In this document: in pieces, positions 1-7,109 of the stretch | How positions within the stretch are numbered: the first letter of the stretch is position 1 | Layout of the letters: each line of letters opens with the position of its first letter | NCBI GenBank assembly: GCA_026390595.1 | Contig: JAPLFQ010000023.1 | Location: 1 to 64,000 of the forward strand | From: Ignavibacteriales bacterium | GTDB lineage: Bacteria > Bacteroidota > Ignavibacteria > UBA10030 | DNA: 64,000 nt | Direction: 5' to 3' | Program-made: the position numbers and the translations under genes | Notes under the pieces: model-generated | What the model was told of the DNA's origin: nothing | Seen by the model: the letters and a program-made list of their open reading frames with translations, nothing else | Database searches by the model: none

Positions 1-164
1 ATTCGGAGGACAGCCTGAAATCGATCTTCCTGATCTTCGTGATGTACTTCACCTACTGCCAGTTCTGGATTTACGTCGTCCTCAAAGCAGTCTACGTGGA
101 GAAGTTCCGGAAAGAAAAGGGATTTTGGGACAAGACGATTCGGTTTGACGCCAAGCCGCAGTGA
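1..164 (+). CDS. C-terminal end of a membrane protein, probably a family 2 glycosyltransferase (partial)
   Basis: The reading frame is open from the window edge (codons from base 3) to a TGA at 162-164, giving 53 residues. It has one hydrophobic segment (IFLIFVMYFTY...WIYVVLKAV) followed by a basic tail with EKGFWDKTIRF. A W-x-KT-x-R tail after the last membrane helix is common at the C-terminus of membrane-bound GT2 enzymes, so this is the likely family. The catalytic part lies outside the window, so substrate and even family remain uncertain. No RBS-linked gene follows directly; the next 290 bases are repeat-like. Confidence 0.4.
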   Translation, partial: SEDSLKSIFLIFVMYFTYCQFWIYVVLKAVYVEKFRKEKGFWDKTIRFDAKPQ

Positions 165-239
165 GATCAAGCTCCGCAGTTTCACGGTCTTGGAGACGAG
201 CAAACAAAACCGTAAATTTGGATAGAATCTACCTCAAGA

Positions 240-385
240 TCACCCGGCAATCACATTTGGATCAGTCCCGTCAGGGACGAAATGTCAATGGATTGACAAA
301 CGAGCCATGTTCTGTGAACTCCGTAAGGAGTGACATACACATCTATTGAAAGAACATGCGAGACGGGATACCAGAACAAGTCCAG
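240..385. repeat. Interspersed repeat-like intergenic segment
   Basis: This stretch holds two short imperfect palindromes, GTCCCGTCAGGGACGAAATG (about 266-285) and ACTCCGTAAGGAGTGACAT (about 318-335), of a kind found dispersed between genes in Ignavibacteria-type genomes (recalled, not searched). Bases from about 351 read AAAGAACATGCGAGACG; the same 17-mer recurs at about 10910 in another gene-free region, which is direct evidence of repetition. The open frame of the downstream NagB gene runs through this DNA without a stop, but the repeat nature argues that it is untranslated. Confidence 0.5.
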
Positions 386-455
386 ACCGGAGAGCGGTCA
401 GGACCGCATCACCAGACTTTTGAACAAGAGATATCCAGAGGAGCAATACGAGACG

Positions 456-2810
456 ATGAAAACGTACGATGGAAGTTCCACTGTGGAGGCTGTCGAGCTG
501 GAACGCAGCGGCAGGAAGCAGTACTGGTACCAGCCGACGGAGAAGATCCGGATCATTGAAGTCGAGAATTTTCCACTGCTCGGAAAGCTGACCGCACTCC
601 GGTTCATCGAATGGGTTCTCAAGAATCCGGGCGGGGTCATATCCCTCCCGACGGGAAAAACGCCCGAGCACTTCATCAAGTGGGTCTCTCGGATTCTTTC
701 CAAGTGGCAATCGAAGGAGATCCAGGCGCTGCTCGCCGAACACGGCATCGACAGCACAACGCGTCCCGACATGAAGAGCCTCAGCTTCGTGCAGATCGAC
801 GAGTTCTATCCCATGGACTCACAGCAGCACAACAGCTTCAACCACTACGTCAGGAAATACTACTTCAAAAACTTCGGCCTCTCCCCGGAGAAGGCTCTGT
901 TGATCGACGCAACGTCGCTCGGGATTCCCGACGGACAGACGATGGAAAGCGTGTTCCCCGACGGGGTTGTGGACCTTTCCCTCCGTGTTCGGCAGACACA
1001 CACGGAGCTCGAAGCGCTCCAGCGTGATGTCATCAGCCGCGTCGATCTGTTTTGCATGGAATACGAGCGCAAAATCCGCACATTGGGGGGAATCGGATTC
1101 TTCCTCGGCGGCATCGGTCCGGACGGTCACATCGCGTTCAACGTCCGGGGATCGAGCATCTATTCCGTCACACGGCTCACTGCGACCAACTACGAAACAC
1201 AGGCAGCAGCCTCTACGGACCTGGGCGGGATCGAGATATCCAGGAAACGCCTCGTCATCACGATCGGACTCACGACCATCACCTACAATCCCACCGCGAC
1301 GGTGCTGATTATTGCGGCAGGGGACGCCAAGGCCTCGATCGTCAGCAAGGCCATCCAGGAGCCGAGACATCCTGAGAATCCGGCTTCGGTCTTGCAGGAT
1401 CTCGAACATGCCAGGTTCTATCTCACAAAAGGGGCAGCGAGCAGACTGAGCGAGCGGACTTTTATTGATTTCTGCGCCCGGCCCACCATCAACAAACGCC
1501 AGTCGGACGAGGTCGTAATTTCACTCGCAATTTCCCGCAACAAAGCACTCGACGAACTGACAAAGAGTGATTTCGCGGCTGACCGCTTCGCGCAGGAGCT
1601 TCTCAAGAAGACCGGCAAATCGCACGAAGAGCTGGCGGTCGCGGCACGGACCCGGCTGATCAACAAACTCGAAAAGGGACTCCAGCCCATCACAAAGACC
1701 ACGTTCCTTCATACCGAGCCGCACCACGACGATATCATGCTCGGATATCTCGCGTACCTTTCCCACCTGGTGCGCGACCCGAACAACAAGCACCTCTTCG
1801 CAAACATGACGTCGGGCTTTACCGCGGTCTCGAACCACTATTTCCTGACCATCATCCGAAAACTCCGGAAGCATCTCGAAGAGAAGCACTTTGCGGTTTT
1901 GCTGGAAGACGGGTATTTCGATCCAAAAGACTACGCCAAGAAGACGGAGGAAATGTACCTCTTCCTCGACGGCACCGCGGCGCTTGTTCAGGAACGGAAG
2001 GATGAAGCCGAGGCGCGACGCGCACTGAGGAATTTCGTCGAAGTGTACGGAACATCGGATATCAGAGCCCTCAAGCTGCGCGCCCGGAACATGGAAGAGT
2101 ATCTGATGACGCAGTATCCCGGCGCGAAGGACCCGCCGGACGTTCAGACGCTGAAGGGCATGCTGAGGGAGTGGGAAGTCGAGCTCCTCTGGGCCCACTT
2201 CGGCATCGAACCTTCAGCCATCTATGCAATGCGGCTGGGATTCTATCAGGGAGATGTCTTCTCTGAAGAACCCGAAGTGAACCGGGATGTCATTCCGCTC
2301 TTCGACCTCATCAAGAAGACGAAGCCCAATGTTATCTCGGTCGCGTTCGACCCCGAAGGGAGCGGACCGGATACGCACTACAAAGTTTTGCAGGCGATTG
2401 CGGAAGCAGTGAGGCTGTACCAGGAAGAGAGCAAAGATTCTTCCCTCCGCATCTGGGGGTACCGGAACGTGTGGTACAGGTTCAAACCATGCGAAGCGGA
2501 TGTCATCATTCCGGTCTCGTTGAACACGATGTCGTTGATGCACTCGTCGTTCATGAACTGCTTCGGCTCCCAGAGTGCTGCGTCATTCCCGAGCCATGAA
2601 CACGACGGTCCCTTTTCTGAGTTGGCTCAGAAGATCCAGGTCGAACAGTACGCGATGATCAAGACCTGCCTCGGCAAGGAGTTCTTCCTCCAGCATCCGC
2701 ACCCCCGCCTGCGCGGTGCGCGTGGTCTCATTTTTCTCAAGGACATGGCGCTGGACGAGTTCTATACGAGAGTGCGCGAACTGAAGAAGCTTACAGAAGC
2801 AAAGAGCTGA
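456..2810 (+). CDS. Glucosamine-6-phosphate deaminase-like / PIG-L deacetylase-like fusion protein
   Basis: The N-terminal third is a NagB (glucosamine-6-phosphate isomerase/deaminase) domain: sugar-phosphate loop GVISLPTGKTPEH, VQIDEF with the catalytic Asp, and GGIGPDGHIAFN with the Asp and His. The residue matching the third catalytic group, Glu148 of E. coli NagB (DGHIAFNE), is Val here (DGHIAFNVRGS). The C-terminal half starts with TEPHHDDIMLGY, the zinc-binding signature of PIG-L/LmbE deacetylases. Known NagB enzymes would make fructose-6-P and ammonia from GlcN-6-P, and the PIG-L part could act on an N-acetyl sugar; whether both halves are active cannot be seen. I recall that Bacteroidota carry long NagB-PIG-L fusions like this. 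The frame is open back to a GTG at 330, but the ATG at 456 (784 aa) is preferred because upstream DNA is repeat-like and GAGGAG lies about 12 bases ahead. Confidence 0.8.
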   Translation: MKTYDGSSTVEAVELERSGRKQYWYQPTEKIRIIEVENFPLLGKLTALRFIEWVLKNPGGVISLPTGKTPEHFIKWVSRILSKWQSKEIQALLAEHGIDSTTRPDMKSLSFVQIDEFYPMDSQQHNSFNHYVRKYYFKNFGLSPEKALLIDATSLGIPDGQTMESVFPDGVVDLSLRVRQTHTELEALQRDVISRVDLFCMEYERKIRTLGGIGFFLGGIGPDGHIAFNVRGSSIYSVTRLTATNYETQAAASTDLGGIEISRKRLVITIGLTTITYNPTATVLIIAAGDAKASIVSKAIQEPRHPENPASVLQDLEHARFYLTKGAASRLSERTFIDFCARPTINKRQSDEVVISLAISRNKALDELTKSDFAADRFAQELLKKTGKSHEELAVAARTRLINKLEKGLQPITKTTFLHTEPHHDDIMLGYLAYLSHLVRDPNNKHLFANMTSGFTAVSNHYFLTIIRKLRKHLEEKHFAVLLEDGYFDPKDYAKKTEEMYLFLDGTAALVQERKDEAEARRALRNFVEVYGTSDIRALKLRARNMEEYLMTQYPGAKDPPDVQTLKGMLREWEVELLWAHFGIEPSAIYAMRLGFYQGDVFSEEPEVNRDVIPLFDLIKKTKPNVISVAFDPEGSGPDTHYKVLQAIAEAVRLYQEESKDSSLRIWGYRNVWYRFKPCEADVIIPVSLNTMSLMHSSFMNCFGSQSAASFPSHEHDGPFSELAQKIQVEQYAMIKTCLGKEFFLQHPHPRLRGARGLIFLKDMALDEFYTRVRELKKLTEAKS

Positions 2811-2811
2811 T

Positions 2812-2900
2812 AATGGCCAATGGTCAATGACGAATGGACAATGAACGGGACCGGCATTGTCAATTGACAATTGATCGTTCGCAATTGACCATTCACAATT
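2812..2900. repeat. AT-rich short direct repeats (CAATTGAC / CCATTGxCAATT type)
   Basis: Eighty-odd bases contain repeated near-copies of TGGTCAATGACGAATGGACAATG and CAATTGACAATTGATCG, with CAATTGACCATTCACAATT at the end. It separates two convergent genes and overlaps neither. Such CAATTGAC strings resemble dispersed intergenic repeats. No promoter or clear terminator is visible within it. Confidence 0.45.
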
Positions 2901-2903
2901 ATG

Positions 2904-3317
2904 TCAGTTTTCAATCTTCGTTTTCAGAAGCCTGAGAATTGTGGCAACTTCGAAATTGCTCTTGTTGAATTCAATCAGCGTCCCTTCCGGATACTTCCTG
3001 GCGCTCTTGAGCATCCTGCCTACATAGGTTGGAAACGCGCCTTTTTTGATCTCCTCAACGGCCCGAGTTCCAAAGACCATCTTGAACGAAAAATCGCGGT
3101 TCTTGGGGAGGAGATAGAAAAGTCGCCTTTTCTTCTTCAGGCAGATCAGATACCATCCCGACGTTTTCGAGAACTTCCATTCAAAACTGATTCCTTGATG
3201 TTCGAATTGGAGCGATATGATCGTCTCTTCGAACAGCGTGTACGAACGGCCCAGTCTCTTCCTGAGTTCACCGTCGCTTGGATGCTTCGTGTCGTTCATG
3301 AAAACATCAGTGGGCAT
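2904..3317 (-). CDS. DUF3788-family small cytoplasmic protein
   Basis: The 137-residue protein from the ATG at 3317 matches the DUF3788 pattern: an early PSxxELRKRLG segment, FEWKFSKTSGWYLICLKKKRRLFYLLP in the middle, and a C-terminal part ending in an ILRLLKTKIEN helix. Family members are small soluble proteins of unknown function, often with a ligand-binding-like fold. The frame stays open upstream to 3596, but that part lies in repeat DNA and has no family similarity. The chosen ATG has GGAG about 12 bases upstream. It converges on the NagB fusion gene and is probably monocistronic. Function is unknown. Confidence 0.65.
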   Translation of the reverse strand: MPTDVFMNDTKHPSDGELRKRLGRSYTLFEETIISLQFEHQGISFEWKFSKTSGWYLICLKKKRRLFYLLPKNRDFSFKMVFGTRAVEEIKKGAFPTYVGRMLKSARKYPEGTLIEFNKSNFEVATILRLLKTKIEN

Positions 3318-3367
3318 AATGGGAGCCTTCTCCCTGATGGCTGGCGCACACAACCTTGATGCAGTGA

Positions 3368-3545
3368 ATAATGTCATCCTGAGGGAGCGTTTTGATCTGG
3401 GACTCACCTTGTTCGCGACTGAAGGATCTGAACCAATGGGCGGCCAGCGCGTGGAGCCGCTGTAATCCAGATCCTTCGCTTCGTCCTTCGACTTCCACGA
3501 GTTGACGCCAGAAGGTCGCTCAGGACATTGCTCAGGATGACCGTC
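3368..3545. repeat. Interspersed imperfect inverted repeat
   Basis: The left end reads AATGTCATCCTGAGGGAGCG and the right end reads GCTCAGGACATTGCTCAGGATGAC, so the edges are partly reverse complementary (GTCATCCTGAG / CTCAGGATGAC). The centre pairs CTGAAGGATCTG with CAGATCCTTCGCTTCG. The GTCATCCTGAGxGAGCGAAGGATCTG core resembles a dispersed palindromic repeat that I recall from several environmental bacterial genomes. It fills most of the gap between the DUF3788 and tricorn-like genes. Confidence 0.55.
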
Positions 3546-3614
3546 CTTTTTTTCGTTTACTCGGATCCTACGCAAACCCAGCAAAGAGCAGGTCAACAGG
3601 ATCTCGTTTCCTGC

Positions 3615-6600
3615 TTACCTCTTTTCGTACGGCGGCTGCTTTGGCGGCACAAACGGTTTCGCGTTCAGCAGTTTCATCACTTCCTCTATACCCCGCTCGA
3701 GCTGCGGATCAATTCCCTTCGCCAGCTCCGCAGGATCGTCCTTCACTTCGATGTCCGGATCAACACCGTGTCCTTCCTTGAACCACGTCCCATCCGGGTT
3801 GTACATCCGGAATGTCGGCACGGAAACATTGCCGCCATCAACCAACGCCGGGGCTCCGGTGATACCGATCAGTCCGCCCCACGTGCGCATCCCGATGAGG
3901 GGCCCTAATCCTGCTTTGCGGAAGTAATCCGGGAACGCGTCTCCTCCCGATCCGCTCCATCCGTTGATGAGCATGACCTTGGGTCCGAAGTTCGCATAGA
4001 CGGGCCATTGCCAGTTCTTGCCGTCACGGACAGCCCAGAACGCGAGGGGCTTGCGGTTCAGCAGCTCGATGAAACGATCGGGAATCTGACCGCCGCTGTT
4101 GAAGCGCTCGTCGACTATCAACCCCTCTTTGTTAAACTGAGCGGCGAATTGGCGGACCAATTCCGTCTGACCGTCGGTGCCTGTGCTCGGTACATAGATA
4201 TACCCGATGCGGCCGTTCGTCGCATCCTGCACGCGCTTTCTGTTCATTTCAATCCACGCGAGATGGCGTAGACGCGTTTCATCCGCGATTGTCTGCACCA
4301 GCACTCTGCGTGCGCCGTCCAGGGTCGGCTTTGAGTTGACTGTTAACTCGATGGCTTTGTTGTCGAGACCGGAAAATGCAGCCCACGGCGCCTTCGTCAC
4401 ATCGATGGGAAGGCCATTCACTGCGAGCACATAATCTCCCGCGTGAACATTGACGGCCGGTTGTGCCAGCGGTGAGCGCACCTCGGTATCCCATGGAGCG
4501 CCTGCGATAATGTTCTTGATCCGATATGCCCCGTTGGCAAGCTCCCAGTCAACACCCAGGTAGCCGAAGCTGCGGACGTCGCCGTCATCAATGTCCCCGC
4601 CTCCGCGGTAGGTGTGGGATGAATTCAGCTCCGACATCAGCTCGCCGATGACGAAATTGACGTCCCATCTGGTTACGGCGTTGTCAAGCATCCTGCCGTA
4701 GCGCGCCCGCATATCGCTCCAGTCAACGCCGTGCATGGTGGGATCATAGAAGAAGTCCCGATCGAACCGCCAGACGTCGGTGAAGATCTGCTTCCATTCC
4801 CCCCTGGGATCCACAACCATTTCGAGCTGCGATGTCGGCATCTTCTTGTCGAGTTTCTGGTTTTCTCCCACGTCGACAATCGAATAGCTTCCAGACTTCC
4901 CAACCAGGATTTTCTTTCCATCAGCGCTCACATCAAACATATCAACATCATCCAGGACGGTCTTCTCTTCGCGCTTGTCGAGATCGTAGTACAACAGTGA
5001 CCTCTTCTTGTCGGCAGAGCCGGTGTTGGGCGTCCGAACGAAGAGAATCTTCCCGGAAATCGCGTGAATGCTTCCGAAATTGCCCGCTGCGGGGGGAAGA
5101 ACAACGACACGCCGCTCAAATCCGGCAAGCGTCACCTTTGTCTCCTTCGATTTCTCATCCTTCTTCACCTTCTCCTTGTCTTTCTCCTTTGGTTCCTCCT
5201 TCTTCGGCTCTTCTTTCTTCACCAGCGTCGAGTCGTTGCGCGGCGCGAGCGGGGACGGGGTCTCATCGGACAGTGTTGCGACTGCGAGATTTGTTGTGTT
5301 CGGATAAATCCAGGTATTGTCCACGTCGGAGTACATCGGATTCAGCGTGCGACCCGTCAGGAAGAACAGGTACTTCCCGTCGGGATCAAACGACGGATTT
5401 GAGTCCTGATAGTATCCCGAGGTGACCTGCGCGGCTTTCTCCTCCTTCGTATCGAAGAGGAAGATCGCGTGGCTTCTATTCTCCAGCTCGCGGCCGTACG
5501 CCAGCCAGCGGCTGTCGGGCGACCAGCTGACTTCGAATCCATTCAGCGCCCCCTGATAGTAGTACATCTGCTTGTCCACCTGAATCGTCTTGTTCTTCTC
5601 GATATCAAAGACCTGAATTTTCATTGCATTGTCTATGAATGCTACCATCTTGCTGTTGGGCGACCAGGAGAGACTGTACCGGAACCCGGGGCCATAGGAG
5701 GTAAGCTTCTTCTCGGAACCGGGCGTCGTCAGATCAAGAAGCATCAGTTCATATTCCCCCGATTTGTCGCTCCAGTATGCCGCGAACTTTCCGTCGGGAG
5801 ACCAGGCAGCGGATCGTTCGGCAGAGCCCGGAGTTCTGGTCAGATTAAGAACGGGACCGTATTCCGCAGGGACGGAGAAAACTTCGCCCCGAGCTTCAAA
5901 GAGCGCCCGTTTGCCGTCGGGCGCAATGGATGCGCGCTGAATCGCTTTGCTGACATTTTGTGTACGCGGGAGAAGTGTTATTTCATCTGTCACAACCTTG
6001 ATCGGAACCTCCCTGGTTGTTTCCGCGGCGAGATTCAACACGTACAGCTTCCCCCCCATTTCGAACACAATGTCCGATGGTCCGAGCGACGGAAAGTGAA
6101 TATCGTATTCCGTGAACTTCGTGATCTGCTTCGTTTGCTTCGTCTGCAGGTTGTACGACCAGATATTCGATCGTGCCTCCGGGCCGCGATCGGAGAGGAA
6201 GTAGATGGTTCTCCCGTGCCACATCGGGAACTCATCATTGGCCGGATCCGCGGCAACGACTTCGGAGGTCTTCTTCTCCAGGTCAAACACGATGATGTCC
6301 GAAGACCAGCCTCCGCGATACCGTTTCCAGGTTCTGAAGGCCTGCGTCAGCGATGTGTACGCGATGCTCTTTCCATCCGGCGAGAGCGATGCCATTTCGC
6401 CGTAGGGGACCGGAAGCTGCTCCGGCATTCCGCCGGCCGGCGATACGCTGAAGAACTGGTTGTACCGCTGACGGCCGCTGTTCATCGAAGAGACAAACAA
6501 GAGTTTGCCTCCGTCGGGGTACCAGTCGACGAGGCGATCGTTCATGCCGTGATATGTCACGCGCGTGGGGAGTCCGCCCATCGCGGGGATGGAATAGACT

Positions 6601-6863
6601 TCCAGATTGCCGTCATAGTTCGCGCTGTAGGCAATCTGCGATCCGTCAGGAGAGAAATGGGGAAAGAGTTCCTGGCCCCTCGGCGAGCTGAGTTTCAGTG
6701 CCGTCCCTCCATCCTTTGGAACGACCCACAGGTCACCGGCATACGAAAACACGATTTGCGTCTGGGAGACATCGGGATACTGCAGCATTCTCGCATCCAC
6801 CTGCGCCATCAGCACAGGCGAGACCAGACAGAGAAGAAACGTCAACACAAGGGAGCGGACCAT
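3615..6863 (-). CDS. Tricorn-like protease (S41 family, two beta-propellers plus PDZ)
   Basis: This 1082-residue exported protein (signal peptide MVRSLVLTFLLCLVSPVLMAQ) has the complete tricorn layout. TolB-like WD40 propeller blades (SPDGSQIAYSA, SPDGKSIAYTS, SPDGKFAAYWS and others) fill roughly residues 25-550. A Lys/Glu-rich linker follows at about 590-620, then a short second propeller, a catalytic core, a PDZ domain (GDYVLAVNGLPI) and an S41 protease domain. Catalytic groups of tricorn are visible: Ser-His in NSSHTYRGGGD at about residue 750, and the nucleophile Ser in NGWSGSGGDAF at about 970. Tricorn family enzymes degrade oligopeptides; the signal peptide suggests a periplasmic role here. 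The start at 6863 has GGAG 10 bases upstream and begins the signal peptide; the open frame continues to 6974 without support. It is transcribed alone between repeats. Confidence 0.9.
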   Translation of the reverse strand: MVRSLVLTFLLCLVSPVLMAQVDARMLQYPDVSQTQIVFSYAGDLWVVPKDGGTALKLSSPRGQELFPHFSPDGSQIAYSANYDGNLEVYSIPAMGGLPTRVTYHGMNDRLVDWYPDGGKLLFVSSMNSGRQRYNQFFSVSPAGGMPEQLPVPYGEMASLSPDGKSIAYTSLTQAFRTWKRYRGGWSSDIIVFDLEKKTSEVVAADPANDEFPMWHGRTIYFLSDRGPEARSNIWSYNLQTKQTKQITKFTEYDIHFPSLGPSDIVFEMGGKLYVLNLAAETTREVPIKVVTDEITLLPRTQNVSKAIQRASIAPDGKRALFEARGEVFSVPAEYGPVLNLTRTPGSAERSAAWSPDGKFAAYWSDKSGEYELMLLDLTTPGSEKKLTSYGPGFRYSLSWSPNSKMVAFIDNAMKIQVFDIEKNKTIQVDKQMYYYQGALNGFEVSWSPDSRWLAYGRELENRSHAIFLFDTKEEKAAQVTSGYYQDSNPSFDPDGKYLFFLTGRTLNPMYSDVDNTWIYPNTTNLAVATLSDETPSPLAPRNDSTLVKKEEPKKEEPKEKDKEKVKKDEKSKETKVTLAGFERRVVVLPPAAGNFGSIHAISGKILFVRTPNTGSADKKRSLLYYDLDKREEKTVLDDVDMFDVSADGKKILVGKSGSYSIVDVGENQKLDKKMPTSQLEMVVDPRGEWKQIFTDVWRFDRDFFYDPTMHGVDWSDMRARYGRMLDNAVTRWDVNFVIGELMSELNSSHTYRGGGDIDDGDVRSFGYLGVDWELANGAYRIKNIIAGAPWDTEVRSPLAQPAVNVHAGDYVLAVNGLPIDVTKAPWAAFSGLDNKAIELTVNSKPTLDGARRVLVQTIADETRLRHLAWIEMNRKRVQDATNGRIGYIYVPSTGTDGQTELVRQFAAQFNKEGLIVDERFNSGGQIPDRFIELLNRKPLAFWAVRDGKNWQWPVYANFGPKVMLINGWSGSGGDAFPDYFRKAGLGPLIGMRTWGGLIGITGAPALVDGGNVSVPTFRMYNPDGTWFKEGHGVDPDIEVKDDPAELAKGIDPQLERGIEEVMKLLNAKPFVPPKQPPYEKR

Positions 6864-6975
6864 ACTCTGAATCTCCTTGCTAAGTACGTGGAGGGTGAAC
6901 CATGGTAAGGTGTCGGGAGTTACATTCGTTCGCAGAACTTGTTGCGATGGGACATGATCTTCCAGTACAAACAAC

Positions 6976-7092
6976 TAACTTCTTCATTCATTATTCGGTG
7001 TTGGATATTCGAAATTCATGGGAACGAATCTCTTCGATCCAGGCAATGTCCAATATCGCGCAAGGAATGTCGAACGATGAAGTTGGGTACGC
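6976..7092. repeat. Repeat-like intergenic segment with inverted ends
   Basis: ACTTCTTCATTCATTATTCGGTGTTGG on the left resembles the reverse complement of the right-hand GGAATGTCGAACGATGAAGT, and GTTGGATATTCG/CCAATATCG form a second imperfect pair. The pattern (TTCGGTGTTGGATATTCGA) looks like a dispersed repeat and sits between two leftward genes, so it could also act as a stem-loop between transcripts. No protein is encoded. Confidence 0.35.
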
Positions 7093-7109
7093 GTGAAGCC
7101 CGCCTCTAC

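Noticed and set aside
330-455. Earlier GTG start for the NagB/PIG-L fusion
   Set aside because: The added 42 residues come from repeat-like DNA and have no similarity to NagB; the ATG at 456 suits the domain.
3318-3596. N-terminal extension of the DUF3788 protein
   Set aside because: The extension lies in an interspersed inverted repeat and is outside the DUF3788 domain; ATG 3317 has an SD.
5469-6908. 479-codon open frame on the plus strand opposite the tricorn-like protease
   Set aside because: No family motif; composition is that of an antisense shadow of a high-GC gene with clear propeller repeats on the minus strand.
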